From Planctomycetota bacterium (lineage in GTDB: Bacteria; Planctomycetota; Brocadiia; Brocadiales; Brocadiaceae), in contig VGXV01000003.1 of assembly GCA_016873165.1 (NCBI GenBank), positions 1 to 64,000 on the forward strand: a stretch of DNA of 64,000 nucleotides. The letters are read 5' to 3'. The notes beneath the pieces were generated by a model that made no database searches, was not told where the DNA came from, and saw nothing but the letters and a program-made list of their open reading frames with translations. A program made the translations under genes and the position numbers. This document shows, piece by piece, positions 27,642 to 36,835 of this stretch (the stretch's first letter is position 1; each line of letters opens with the position of its first letter).

Positions 27642-27669
27642 ATTATACAACTGTGGAACATCTTGTCAA
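27642..27669 (-). promoter_or_regulatory. Near-consensus sigma-70 promoter of hao
   Basis: Reading the minus strand, a perfect TTGACA (27664-27669) is followed after 16 bases by a perfect TATAAT (27642-27647). This predicts a transcript start near 27635 and a leader of roughly 185 bases before the hao ATG at 27447. Both hexamers are exact, rare in AT-rich intergenic DNA, and correctly placed. It suggests very strong housekeeping expression of hao. Confidence 0.75.
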
Positions 27670-28509
27670 GGACATTTTCAGTTCGAATATTGCCGTGCTG
27701 AAAATTTCTAACTTTTTAATTTTATAGTAATTAAGGTGGTATATTTTCTTTGATTTTTCTTCGTTTTGATATGGAGATTGGTGGCAAAACCTTATATTAT
27801 TTGTATTTGAGTTTAAAACATTTTGTGCCTATTACGACTTTTCTATAATAAATATTTATCATAACTTACATTATATCATAGTCAAAAGCATTCGAAAATT
27901 CTACATTATAACATATTAACCTCTCGATGCTTCATCTCCGCTCAGATGACCTCACTGTCATCCCTGAGCGGAGTCGAAGGGTTGCATCTTTAGGTGAAAT
28001 TGAGAATCCGTTCCATATTTTGGAAACTTTATTTGGTCTTACTGAAATGAATTTTAATCCAAACACCTTAACTCCTCAACCCCATTTCTTATAAATTGTA
28101 TCAAGGTATCCATTTTTTTAACATTATGTATATTTTTTATACACTTTTCCTATTAACAATTTCAGTGTAAGAAAAAGGTTTTTCTCTAAGTTCTCTGTGC
28201 TTTGTGATTAAAATCTTTGTAAATTTCGAATTAGCGGGCGCTTTGCATAATTTATGGCTTTTATTTCCCCTGCTGAAATCAGAGTTTTTAGATTTTAAAT
28301 ATCGAGATTTTTATTTCACACGGAAAGTACTGGCATGAGGGACGATAGGCAACAGACATCCTTCGTTTGTCCTTTGTAATCCACTGGTTATCTCCTGCTG
28401 CATCTCGTCCGTCGTCCCTCGTCTATCTCCTATTTTCTGTGTTTTGCCTTTTGCCTTCTTTGGTATTAAAATTGCCAGTATGTCCCTTCGTTCAGAATTT
28501 CAAAGTTGT
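27670..28509. other. Non-coding stretch upstream of hao
   Basis: About 840 bases without a credible gene; the short open frames lack ribosome-binding sites and family features. It is AT-rich. It contains a small hairpin repeat at 27936-27973 and text-like low-complexity pieces (around 28330-28440, CCTCGTC/CGTCCGTCGTCCC-type words). It looks like eroded insertion debris between hao and the dead transposase. Confidence 0.6.
27936..27980. repeat. Dispersed hairpin repeat with core CTGAGCGGAGTCGAAGG
   Basis: The arms CTCCGCTCAG (27936-27945) and CTGAGCGGAG (27964-27973) form a hairpin, followed by TCGAAGG. The same words occur at 62607-62680 inside the 205-bp element. This is a widespread intergenic repeat type. 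No function can be read from the sequence. Confidence 0.6.
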
Positions 28510-29296
28510 AGTTGTGGAACGAATGCCCTGCCCAACCAAGCGGTTCGGTCAAATTCGATCTCGGCTTTCAAGTCAGATTCACCGAGGGTATGTTCTTTGA
28601 TTATCTTATACGAGGCATTATTCCTGAGTCATACCACAAAAGAGCTTTGTTTTTTGATAATCGTATCAAGAAAGCAGTATTTTGCATAAGCGGCATTCAT
28701 GCAGTATAGTTTCTTCCGGGATAATCTGGATTCCAGTTGTATTATTTTGCTTGTGTTCGCATCAGTTACTTGTGCTTGTAGAGGAATACCTTTGAGGATA
28801 TCAAATTCTAAATGCATTTTTGCTGCACGATGATCCTTGTCAAGTCATAGTGCCCAGAGAATCTTTGGCATTGCTTTGATGAGTGTACCATCAACGGCAA
28901 CAAAAAATGTAAGTCCCATTTTTTGAACTGGTGATCACATTTCAAGGCACTGATATTTTCTCCAAGCTCATTAATGGTTGCTATCAGGAAGCGTGGATCA
29001 AATACGTGGCTGGCTTCAGAGAGACTCCCAAGATTAGTACGTTTGATACCGAGCTTTTTTTGTACACTTTCTATGGTACTTGCCTGTTGTATTAATCGCA
29101 GTCCTGTCAGCGCAGGATTGAAGAAACAGAGCAACATCAGACTAATATATTGGTCGTAATATAATTTTTTGTTATGGCAGTCTGCATGAGAATGGAGCCC
29201 TTCAAGGAGAGGTTGAAAAGACTTTAGGAGAGAGAGTCTTTGCAGTGTATTATTATTGAGTTCTTTACTTGCATTATCAGTACATATGTCTCTCAT
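28510..29296 (-). pseudogene. Degenerate IS4-like transposase
   Basis: The N-terminal third (LRLIQQASTIESVQKKLG, RTNLGSLSEASHVFDPRFL) is open from 29296. A frameshift near 28930 leads into the catalytic region (FFVAVDGTLIKAMPKILWAL), then an in-frame stop, DKDHRAAKMHLEFDILKG, YCMNAAYAKY, a TGA where an arginine codon is expected after KKQSSFVV, and LRNNASYKIIKEHTLGESDL to about 28510. At least one frameshift and several stops show that it is dead. No element ends were identified. Confidence 0.75.
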
Positions 29297-29694
29297 ATGT
29301 ACAATTCATAACAGAGACAATGTGAGAAATTAACAGAAAGATGTTATAAATATATAATAAGTCGTAATTTATGAAAATTCAAAATTTATGACATATACAA
29401 TTTTACTTATTTTTATAAAACAATGAGATAAAAAAATATATGCATTGAGAGAAGAATTTTTGATGTGGCGAAAAATAAGTAAGGTGAAACGTTGATGTTT
29501 ATTTCACGACAGAGAAAAAGACAGAATGTGAATTCTTAGGGTTCTGATTAATCAAAATTCGTTCCGAACGGTATTGATCTTGTCCTTTGTTTTTGGTACA
29601 TAAATCCTGCAAACGATTTTCGCATTGCAAAAATCGTTTGCAGAATTTAGGTGTTATATTTAAGTGGTTTTTTTATCTTGCATAAAAACTATTT
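29297..29694. other. AT-rich non-coding leader before the glycan operon
   Basis: About 400 bases with no gene. The left part is very AT-rich and probably belongs to the old IS. The right end carries a strong hairpin (annotated separately) about 50 bases before the first gene. I see no unambiguous promoter. Confidence 0.55.
29607..29643. promoter_or_regulatory. Perfect hairpin upstream of the glycan operon
   Basis: 14-bp arms (CTGCAAACGATTTT and its complement) with a 9-base loop, ending about 51 bases before the ATG at 29695. There is no T-run directly after it on the plus strand, so a simple terminator is not favoured. It may be an operator, an attenuator element or an insertion remnant. 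Its position at the head of a long operon is why it is listed. Confidence 0.5.
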
Positions 29695-30324
29695 ATGAAA
29701 GTTTTGGCAATAGGCGCACATTTTGACGATGTAGAATTAGGTTGCGGTGGAACTCTTTTAAAGCACAGAGACAGGGGTGATGACATTTACATAGTTGTTA
29801 TTACGCATTCTGCCTATGAGAGTCCTGCGAAAGGTTCTAAAAGAAGAAAGGATGTGGCGAGATCAGAAGGGGAAAAAAGCGCTAAATATTTAAATGCAGA
29901 ATTGATTTGTTTTAACAAAGAGCCGATCGTACTTCTTCCAACGGAGAAACTGGTTTTGGAAGTGGAAATGATCGTAAATAAAATCAAACCGGATCGTGTG
30001 TATACACACCAACCCAATGATAGCCACGCTGACCACGCTGCGGTAGGATATGTTTCCATGCGTGCTTGTCGGAAATGTGATGAAGTATTTTTATATCGCA
30101 GTAATTGGTATATTATGGATAACACTCAAGATGATAACTATTATGTTGATATTTCTGATTATATAGATCAAAAAACAGAATTGATAAGTTTTTTTGAATC
30201 AGAATTAAAAATGGTGAATTATTCCTGGCTAGATTTTGTGAAAAAACAAAATAGTGCTGCAGGCACTAAGGTTAACGTTTCTTATGCAGAAACATTTCGT
30301 GTTGTAAAAATGTTCTGGAAATAG
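29695..30324 (+). CDS. PIG-L/LmbE-family deacetylase
   Basis: A zinc-dependent N-deacetylase of 209 residues, usually acting on N-acetylated sugars or sugar conjugates. The zinc ligands are visible: AHFDDVELGCGGT at the N-terminus (His-Asp-Asp motif) and HADHAAVG (about residue 105). It is the first gene of the long glycan locus; the next gene starts 2 bases after its stop, so the pair is translationally coupled. Likely role: freeing an amino group on a sugar precursor. Confidence 0.88.
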   Translation: MKVLAIGAHFDDVELGCGGTLLKHRDRGDDIYIVVITHSAYESPAKGSKRRKDVARSEGEKSAKYLNAELICFNKEPIVLLPTEKLVLEVEMIVNKIKPDRVYTHQPNDSHADHAAVGYVSMRACRKCDEVFLYRSNWYIMDNTQDDNYYVDISDYIDQKTELISFFESELKMVNYSWLDFVKKQNSAAGTKVNVSYAETFRVVKMFWK

Positions 30325-30326
30325 AA

Positions 30327-31040
30327 GTGGAAAAAGTATCTATCGTGAAACTGGCGATTCATCAACCTGAGTTTAGTCCTTGGCTGGGCTTTTTTTATAA
30401 AATGATAAAAGCCGATCTCTATGTAGTATTTGATCACGTACAGTTTAAAAAGAGATATTATGAAAATAGGAATCGTATTGTTTCTCCTAGGGGAGAGGTT
30501 GCTTATATAGGTGTTCCTGTTATAACAAAAAATAAATTTTTTCAATCTATAAAAGATGTAGAGATAGATAATACACAGCGATGGAAAGATAAATTGTTAA
30601 AAAAAGTTCAACACTTTTACAATAAATCACTGTATTTTAGCGATTATTATAATGACTTCAGTGCATTAATTTCTGAAAAAGAATATAACTATTTGATAGA
30701 GTTAAATATGGAACTCATAAATTTTTTTAGAAAACACTTCCATATTTCCACTCCAATAGCTTTTTCATCCAAAATGAATGTCAATGAATACAAAGGTTCC
30801 GATCTCATTTTACAAATATGTCTGTTAAATAAAGCAAGCACTTATTTGTGCGGCGTTTCCGGTAAAGATTATCTCAAAGTAGAAGATTTTAAAATGAGTG
30901 GCATAAACATCGAATGGCTAGATTATAAATCACCCGTTTATAAACAACTATGCCAAAATTTTACACCCAATATGTCAACATTGGATTTACTCTTTAATCA
31001 TGGGAAAAAGGGCTACGAAATTTTGATGAATAAGGGATAA
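30327..31040 (+). CDS. WbqC-family protein
   Basis: 237 residues of the WbqC-like family, found in O-antigen and flagellin-glycan loci and suspected to modify amino sugars; no reaction is firmly assigned. The signature LAIHQPEFSPWLGFFYKMIKAD and later YENRNRIVSPRGEVAYIGVPV are clear. The start is a GTG at 30327; a second GTG at 30345 would give the more usual beginning MKLAIHQP. It sits between PIG-L and carbamoyltransferase genes, which fits sugar decoration. Confidence 0.85.
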   Translation: MEKVSIVKLAIHQPEFSPWLGFFYKMIKADLYVVFDHVQFKKRYYENRNRIVSPRGEVAYIGVPVITKNKFFQSIKDVEIDNTQRWKDKLLKKVQHFYNKSLYFSDYYNDFSALISEKEYNYLIELNMELINFFRKHFHISTPIAFSSKMNVNEYKGSDLILQICLLNKASTYLCGVSGKDYLKVEDFKMSGINIEWLDYKSPVYKQLCQNFTPNMSTLDLLFNHGKKGYEILMNKG

Positions 31041-31056
31041 AGGCAGGAATAATTTT

Positions 31057-32766
31057 ATGCATATATTGGGACTGAATGACTCTAACTCTGCCGCTAGTAT
31101 TATTAAAAATGGTAAACTAATTGCAGCGGTGCGGGAAGAACGGTTTGATCGGATTAAGTTTTCCGATTCGTTTCCTACCAAAGCTGTTAATTACTGCTTG
31201 AAAACGGCCGGAATTGAATTGAAAGATGTAGACCACATTGTTTTTGCCTGGAATCCAGGGCATGAGTTGGAACCGCAAGATTCTGCCGCAGCGATTCGAT
31301 ACCATAAACATTTTCTTCACTATGTACCCAATAATCTTCTTCGTCATATAGGGGGAGATAAGAGTAATAAAAAAATTACGTTTATTGATGAGAATATTCA
31401 GTTTCTGGAGGGTAAATTAAATATCCATTTCGTTCCACATCACCATTCTCACGCTGCTAGTGCTTTTTTTGTATCTCCTTACGACAAGGCGGCTGTTCTT
31501 ACTATAGATGCGTATGGCGACGATATTACCCACCAATTTTTTATTGGTACCGGAAACAAATTACAGTCTATAGGGAAAACTCAGTTTCCTCATTCGATGG
31601 GACAGGTCTACGCTGCTGTTACTCAATACTTAGGGTATCGTGCAAATAGTGACGAGTGGAAAGTAATGGGACTAGCGGCTTACGGTAAACAAGAATACTA
31701 TGATCAGTTTGCAAAAATTGTCGGATTTGATAAAAGTAAGGGAGAATTACGCTTTAACCTCGACTATTTTACTTATTATATATGGAATCCGAGGCGGTAT
31801 TCTGACCAGTTTATCGAAACCTTTGGTCCCGAACGCTATTCACATGAAGATATTACAGAAAGACATATTAATATTGCGGCTAGTTTTCAAAAGCGCGTGG
31901 AAGACGTTGTTTTGGAAATGTGCAATTATCTGGCTGAAAAAACCGGCTTGGATACCCTTTGTTTGGCTGGAGGGGTAGCGATGAACAGCAAAATGAATGG
32001 TCGAATTCTTTTTGAATCACCTTTCACTAAAATATGGGTACAGCCAAGTGCGGATGATGCCGGTTGTTCTTTAGGGGCATGCTTCTATTATTGGAATCAG
32101 GTTCTCGGAAATGAACGTGGTTTTATCATGGAACATGATTATTGGGGACCCGGCTTTTCAGATGATGAGATAAGATGCGCCCTTACTGATTCACTTATTT
32201 CATACGAATATTTAGCATCTCCCGAAAAAGAAGCTGCAAAATCTATTGCGGAAAACAAGGTAATCGGTTGGTTTCAAGATAGAATGGAATTTGGACAAAG
32301 GGCTTTGGGTAACCGTTCAATTTTAGCAGATGCACGGGACCCTGAAATGAAAGATAAAATTAATCGGTTAATAAAGCATCGTGAATGGTATCGCCCTTTT
32401 GCGCCATCTGTTATGGAAGAATTTCAGAAGGATTATTTTGAAACAAACTTTCCAAGCCCTTTTATGCAGCAGGTATATCCCGTGAAAAAAGACAAATATA
32501 AAGTAATTCCGGCAGTTGTTCATAATGACGGCACAGGGAGATTACAAACTGTAACAAAAAGCGTTAATCAGCGGTACTGGAATTTACTGGATGAATTTCG
32601 CAAGATTACCGGTGTTGCTGTGGTTTTAAATACTTCTTTTAATGATAATGATGAACCTGTTGTGTGTACTCCCAAAGATGCAATTCGTACCTTTTTTGGT
32701 ACCGGGATACATGAACTTTACATAGGTAATTATCGTGTTGTGAAACCCCAAAAGTCTGTCAGATAA
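31057..32766 (+). CDS. NodU/CmcH-type carbamoyltransferase
   Basis: 569 residues; these enzymes transfer a carbamoyl group from carbamoyl phosphate (via carbamoyl-AMP) to a hydroxyl of a sugar or antibiotic. The N-terminal Kae1-like domain has HILGLNDSNSAAS, the metal ligands in HHHSHAASAFF, DAYGDD, GLAAYGK and LAGGVAMNSKMNG. The C-terminal YrdC-like part has FQDRMEFGQRALGNRSIL, HREWYRPFAPSV and VVLNTSFNDNDEPVV. Full length. Inferred role: O-carbamoylation of the glycan sugar made by this locus. Confidence 0.93.
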   Translation: MHILGLNDSNSAASIIKNGKLIAAVREERFDRIKFSDSFPTKAVNYCLKTAGIELKDVDHIVFAWNPGHELEPQDSAAAIRYHKHFLHYVPNNLLRHIGGDKSNKKITFIDENIQFLEGKLNIHFVPHHHSHAASAFFVSPYDKAAVLTIDAYGDDITHQFFIGTGNKLQSIGKTQFPHSMGQVYAAVTQYLGYRANSDEWKVMGLAAYGKQEYYDQFAKIVGFDKSKGELRFNLDYFTYYIWNPRRYSDQFIETFGPERYSHEDITERHINIAASFQKRVEDVVLEMCNYLAEKTGLDTLCLAGGVAMNSKMNGRILFESPFTKIWVQPSADDAGCSLGACFYYWNQVLGNERGFIMEHDYWGPGFSDDEIRCALTDSLISYEYLASPEKEAAKSIAENKVIGWFQDRMEFGQRALGNRSILADARDPEMKDKINRLIKHREWYRPFAPSVMEEFQKDYFETNFPSPFMQQVYPVKKDKYKVIPAVVHNDGTGRLQTVTKSVNQRYWNLLDEFRKITGVAVVLNTSFNDNDEPVVCTPKDAIRTFFGTGIHELYIGNYRVVKPQKSVR

Positions 32767-32768
32767 AT

Positions 32769-33773
32769 ATGGGAAGAGGACCGACGGCCGATTATTATCA
32801 AGTTCTCAATGAGGATTATGTTGAAGGCACAATGACTTGTCTTAAGCCTTCAACGATAAAGAGTGTTATTAACACACAATTTCCTAATATCCTGAACATT
32901 GAACCAACGAATAGTTGTAATCTGAAGTGTATATACTGCCCAAGAGAAAGATCAGATAAGGGAGTTGGTTTTATGGATTGGAATCTCTTTACGCGTATTG
33001 TTAATGAAGCGTCTGAATATAGCAAATTGATTATGCTCAACTTTCACAAAGACGGTGAGTCTTTCATACATCCGAAATTTATTGATATGGTGCGTTATGC
33101 CAAGAAAAAGGACGTTGCAAAAACAATTCATATGAATACAAATGCCGTCTGCTGGACTGATAGAATTATTGATGAAATTTTGGACTCAGGGATAGACGAT
33201 ATTACTGTAAGCCTTGATGCGGCTCGATCAGGGACATACAAGAAGCATAAAGGCATTGATTGTCTGGATAAGGTTGAAGACCAAGTGCGCAGGTTTTTTA
33301 AAAGACGTGAAAAATTAGGACTGCAACGTCCTTTTACCCGCGTTAAAATTATGGAATTTGATGATGTTTCAAAAGAGGAAGTAAATGAATTTATTGATAA
33401 ATGGAAAGATGTTGCCGATATGGTTCAAATTACCGGTATACATAATTGGAGTGGAGAAATAAATAATATAAAAGTGACAGATGAGACATCTCAAGTTAGA
33501 TATCCATGTGTAATAATGTGGTATGCACTTGTCGTAAATTGGAACGGAGAGGTTACCGTTTGTTCTGTGGATTGGAACACAGAAATTAAAGTAGGTGATG
33601 TCAAAAGCCAAACACTTCATCAAATATGGAATTCACACAAAATAAAGGAAGCCCGCAAATCGCAGTTAGAAAAGAGATATGATAAATATTCAGTTTGTAA
33701 AGATTGTATAGTCTGGGTTTCTGTTGGAGATATAACAGATTGGCTTATTCAACAAAAGGAGTTTTATCTGTGA
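32769..33773 (+). CDS. Radical SAM/SPASM protein (glycan locus, first copy)
   Basis: 334 residues. The radical SAM motif CNLKCIYC follows NIEPTNS (about residue 50). A SPASM-type C-terminal domain has the cysteines in YPCVIMWYALVVNWNGEVTVC, VDW and CKDC to bind auxiliary iron-sulfur clusters. SPASM proteins modify peptides or act as sugar dehydrogenases or epimerases. It starts 2 bases after the carbamoyltransferase stop and overlaps the aminotransferase start by 4 bases, so all are coupled. Here a radical step on a sugar is inferred, not shown. Confidence 0.88.
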   Translation: MGRGPTADYYQVLNEDYVEGTMTCLKPSTIKSVINTQFPNILNIEPTNSCNLKCIYCPRERSDKGVGFMDWNLFTRIVNEASEYSKLIMLNFHKDGESFIHPKFIDMVRYAKKKDVAKTIHMNTNAVCWTDRIIDEILDSGIDDITVSLDAARSGTYKKHKGIDCLDKVEDQVRRFFKRREKLGLQRPFTRVKIMEFDDVSKEEVNEFIDKWKDVADMVQITGIHNWSGEINNIKVTDETSQVRYPCVIMWYALVVNWNGEVTVCSVDWNTEIKVGDVKSQTLHQIWNSHKIKEARKSQLEKRYDKYSVCKDCIVWVSVGDITDWLIQQKEFYL

Positions 33774-35065
33774 GCTTAAATTCTGGTAGATATACAAAGT
33801 CTTATGAATACCGGGGAAAGGCCGATTCTCTCTTTTTGAATGGTGTTTTAACTCTTTCGAAATCCCCTATACATATAGCCCCGGACGCTTGCCCTGTGTT
33901 TGTTGAGCGAGCTAAAGGCGCATATTTTTGGGATTGTGATGGGAATTGTTATGTTGATTACCCGTTAGCATTGGGGCCTATTATACTTGGCTATGCATAC
34001 GAGGAAGTGGATTCTGTTGTAAGGGAACAGATGTCAAAAGGATTTTTATACAGCCTGTCAAGTAGGCTTGAAATTGAACTTGCCGAGGTGTTGTGTGAAG
34101 TTATTCCTTCCGCGGAGATGGTGAAAATTTTGAAAAGCGGGTCAGACGCCATGTCTGCTGCCGTAAGAGTTGCACGTGCTTATACCGGGAAAGATGTGGT
34201 CGCGGTCTGTGGGTATCATGGATGGCACGATTGGACCGTTGTGAGGACTAGCCGCAATGCCGGTATACCAAGCGGACTAAAAGAACTGGTTTTTGAGTTT
34301 CAATACAACAATCCGGATTCATTACAAAAAGTCTTTGACCTGAATCCTAATAAGGTTGCCGCGGTAATTCTCGAACCTGTAGGCATGTATATGCCTGAAA
34401 ATGATTTTCTCAATAAAGTTGCTATGCTTGCAAAAAGAAATAACGCGCTCCTTATTTTTGATGAAATTATCACGGGTTTTCGTTTAAGTATGGGAGGAGC
34501 CCAATCATACTTTTCAGTAACACCAGATCTTAGCGCTTTCGGGAAAGCAATGGCTAATGGATATCCTATATCAGCGCTTGTCGGGAAAACGGATATTATG
34601 AACGCTGTTGGAGATAAGGTTTTTATCTCGTCCACTTATGGCGGAGATTTGTTATCTATAACAGCGGCTATTAAGACAATAGAAATTTTAAAAGAAAAAA
34701 AGGTTAACAACTATATTTTAAATCTTGGACAACAATTAAAAGACGGTCTAAATAATTCTATAAAAGAGTACAAAATCAATGCGTCATGCGAAGGAATGCC
34801 GCACAAAACATTCTTGGTCTTTAAAGATATGGAAGGTGTTTCGGGGAAGATGATAGAAACGCTGTTTAGGCAGGAATGTTTAGCAAGAGGAATATTTTTG
34901 GGGTATGGCCATTTTATCTGTTTTTCTCATACAAGAGAAGACATCCAAAATGCTATTAAGGTCGCCTCTGAGGTGCTTGGTATTATTAAAGGCGCATTAA
35001 ATCGGGGAAACTTGCCGTCTTTGTTGAAAGGGGCTGTAGCCAAAGATGTCTTCAAACGTTACTAA
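33770..35065 (+). CDS. Class III PLP aminotransferase (glutamate-1-semialdehyde aminomutase-like), sugar-locus type
   Basis: I chose the GTG at 33770, which overlaps the upstream stop as GTGA and has AAGGAG about 10 bases before it; the same frame extends upstream without family match. The 431-residue protein resembles glutamate-1-semialdehyde aminomutase: GNCYVDYPLALGPIILGY, KSGSDAMSAAVRVARAYTG, YHGWHDW, LIFDEIITGFR and the PLP-lysine region LSAFGKAMANGYPISALVG. The position between SPASM and SpsF genes, rather than in a heme locus, suggests it aminates a keto-sugar or related precursor. It overlaps the next gene by 20 bases. Confidence 0.87.
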   Translation: MSLNSGRYTKSYEYRGKADSLFLNGVLTLSKSPIHIAPDACPVFVERAKGAYFWDCDGNCYVDYPLALGPIILGYAYEEVDSVVREQMSKGFLYSLSSRLEIELAEVLCEVIPSAEMVKILKSGSDAMSAAVRVARAYTGKDVVAVCGYHGWHDWTVVRTSRNAGIPSGLKELVFEFQYNNPDSLQKVFDLNPNKVAAVILEPVGMYMPENDFLNKVAMLAKRNNALLIFDEIITGFRLSMGGAQSYFSVTPDLSAFGKAMANGYPISALVGKTDIMNAVGDKVFISSTYGGDLLSITAAIKTIEILKEKKVNNYILNLGQQLKDGLNNSIKEYKINASCEGMPHKTFLVFKDMEGVSGKMIETLFRQECLARGIFLGYGHFICFSHTREDIQNAIKVASEVLGIIKGALNRGNLPSLLKGAVAKDVFKRY

Positions 35066-35777
35066 CCCCCGGGTGGCTATTATTGTTCAGGCGCGAATGG
35101 GGTCAACCCGTTTTCCTGGAAAAATATTAAAGGAGATAGTAGGCGCTGAAACTGTTTTGGGCTATCTTCTTAAACGTTTATCATCGTCCAAACATGCCAA
35201 TAAAATAATAGTCGCTACTACAACAAACCCAAAAGATAATGTGCTGGAAAGTTGGTTAAAGAAGAACGGTTATTTATTTTATCGTGGAAATGAGGATGAC
35301 TGCCTCGACCGTTTCTATCAGATTTGTGCTTATTATAATGTGGACATAGCTGTTCGTATTACTTCTGATTGCCCTTTAGTGGTTCCTGAAGTGGTTGATG
35401 ACATGATTTTTTATTATCTAAATAATTATCATGAAATTGACTACTTAAGCAACAGGCAGTATACCAACTTTCCCGAAGGGATCGATGTGGAAATATTTAG
35501 TACAAAGATTTTGACAGAAGCGGCAGAAAATGCCGTTCTGAAAAAAGAACGTGAGCATATAAACTATTATTTTCTGAATAGAGATACTCAATACAGGGTT
35601 CGTTACTATAATCATAATTTGGGATTTGATTACTCCCGTTTTAAACTTTCTATCGATACTTATGAGGATATTGAGCGAGTTCGTAGTCTTTTTAAAGAAA
35701 AGGGATTGCCGCTTGACTTTTCATTACTCCAATTAATAGGAGTATTGCAAACTGAGGAGCAGAGAGAACAATTATGA
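35046..35777 (+). CDS. SpsF-type cytidylyltransferase (NeuA-like)
   Basis: 243 residues; SpsF-like enzymes activate an acidic or other sugar with CTP to give a CMP-sugar. Signatures: AIIVQARMGSTRFPGKILKEI, VATTTNPKDN, FYRGNEDDCLDRFYQ, VRITSDCPLVVPEVVDD and NFPEGIDVEIF. The N-terminal nucleotide-binding loop is complete. It lies between a class III aminotransferase and a second radical SAM gene (ATGA overlap). Together with the NeuB- and PseG-type genes downstream it points to a nonulosonic-acid-like sugar. Confidence 0.9.
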   Translation: MSSNVTNPRVAIIVQARMGSTRFPGKILKEIVGAETVLGYLLKRLSSSKHANKIIVATTTNPKDNVLESWLKKNGYLFYRGNEDDCLDRFYQICAYYNVDIAVRITSDCPLVVPEVVDDMIFYYLNNYHEIDYLSNRQYTNFPEGIDVEIFSTKILTEAAENAVLKKEREHINYYFLNRDTQYRVRYYNHNLGFDYSRFKLSIDTYEDIERVRSLFKEKGLPLDFSLLQLIGVLQTEEQREQL

Positions 35778-36787
35778 GTACTGCTATTGAAGAACACGAC
35801 ATGAAGATAAACCATCATCAATTTTCTCTTGATTCTAATGAACGTGAACGGCGGTGGGAAGAAAATCGCCGTTATTTTAAAGATTATTGTGTCAATCGTT
35901 ACCAATGGTTTAACTACCCCGCATGGAAATACGTTGCTCCGTTTCCCCTGCATGTAGATTTTGAAGCGAGTTTTCGTTGTAATCTAAACTGTCCCATGTG
36001 TTTTAGGCCTTATATAGACAAGAAAAATTATGGAGATATGGATTTTGGGTTATATAAAAAAGGTATAGACGAATGTGTCGAGAACGGGTTGTATTCAATA
36101 CGGTTAAGCTGGCGCGGAGAGTCTACGCTTAATCCGCATGTAATTAAAATGGTAGAATATGCAAAAGAAAAGGGGATTAAGGAAGTATCTTTTATAACAA
36201 ATGGCCTCCTTCTGGAAGGTTATCTTGCAGAGGGGCTGATTAAGGCCGGTTTAGATTATATTACGGTGTCAGTTGATGGACTGGAGAAACATTACAATAG
36301 GCTTCGAAAACCAAATACCTTTGAGGAAATTACCGAAAAACTTAGAAACTTTTATCATCTTAAGAACCGTATTGGCGAAGGATTTCCACTTTTAAAGATA
36401 CAGGCGATTTGGACATATATAAATGAAAATCCCATTAAATATTATAATCATTTTAAAGATATTACAGACAAAATTAATTTTGATCCGGAGAACGACTATT
36501 CTTTACGGGAAGTACCACAAGATAATGGTTTTATATGCCAATATCCATGGCAGAGGATTACGATAACATGGGATGGAGAGATTCCTCTCTGTATTTCCGA
36601 TTGGAACCAGTATACAAAGATCGGAGACTTAAAGGATCAAACCATTAAAGAAGTCTGGTTAGGGAAAAAGATGGAGGCATACCGGAATATTCAACTGAAG
36701 AGACAAAGGCTTTCCATTCCCTGCTGTAAAAGATGCCACAGACCTTCTGTTGAGCAACTTGGTAACAAGCCGGAGGGAAAAGAATAA
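35774..36787 (+). CDS. Radical SAM/SPASM protein (glycan locus, second copy)
   Basis: 337 residues. The cluster motif CNLNCPMC is in FEASFRCNLNCPMCFRP (about residue 72). The SPASM part has GFICQYPWQRITITWDGEIP, LCISDW and CCKRC. It is related to the first SPASM protein of this locus (both have an NWNGEV/TWDGEI step and a xxDW cysteine site) but is not a close duplicate. The ATG at 35774 overlaps the SpsF stop by 4 bases. Substrate unknown; the context implies a sugar intermediate. Confidence 0.87.
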   Translation: MSTAIEEHDMKINHHQFSLDSNERERRWEENRRYFKDYCVNRYQWFNYPAWKYVAPFPLHVDFEASFRCNLNCPMCFRPYIDKKNYGDMDFGLYKKGIDECVENGLYSIRLSWRGESTLNPHVIKMVEYAKEKGIKEVSFITNGLLLEGYLAEGLIKAGLDYITVSVDGLEKHYNRLRKPNTFEEITEKLRNFYHLKNRIGEGFPLLKIQAIWTYINENPIKYYNHFKDITDKINFDPENDYSLREVPQDNGFICQYPWQRITITWDGEIPLCISDWNQYTKIGDLKDQTIKEVWLGKKMEAYRNIQLKRQRLSIPCCKRCHRPSVEQLGNKPEGKE

Positions 36788-36835
36788 CGACATATTTTTG
36801 GAAATTTTACGCTGGAGTTATTAGCGAAGAGAGGG

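Noticed and set aside
28330-28709. Short plus-strand frames near 28367-28709
   Set aside because: They run through dispersed debris and the complement of the dead IS4-like transposase; none has a start signal or motif.
33704-33769. Upstream extension of the class III aminotransferase
   Set aside because: These codons overlap the SPASM gene in another frame and do not match the family; the GTG at 33770 has a good ribosome-binding site.
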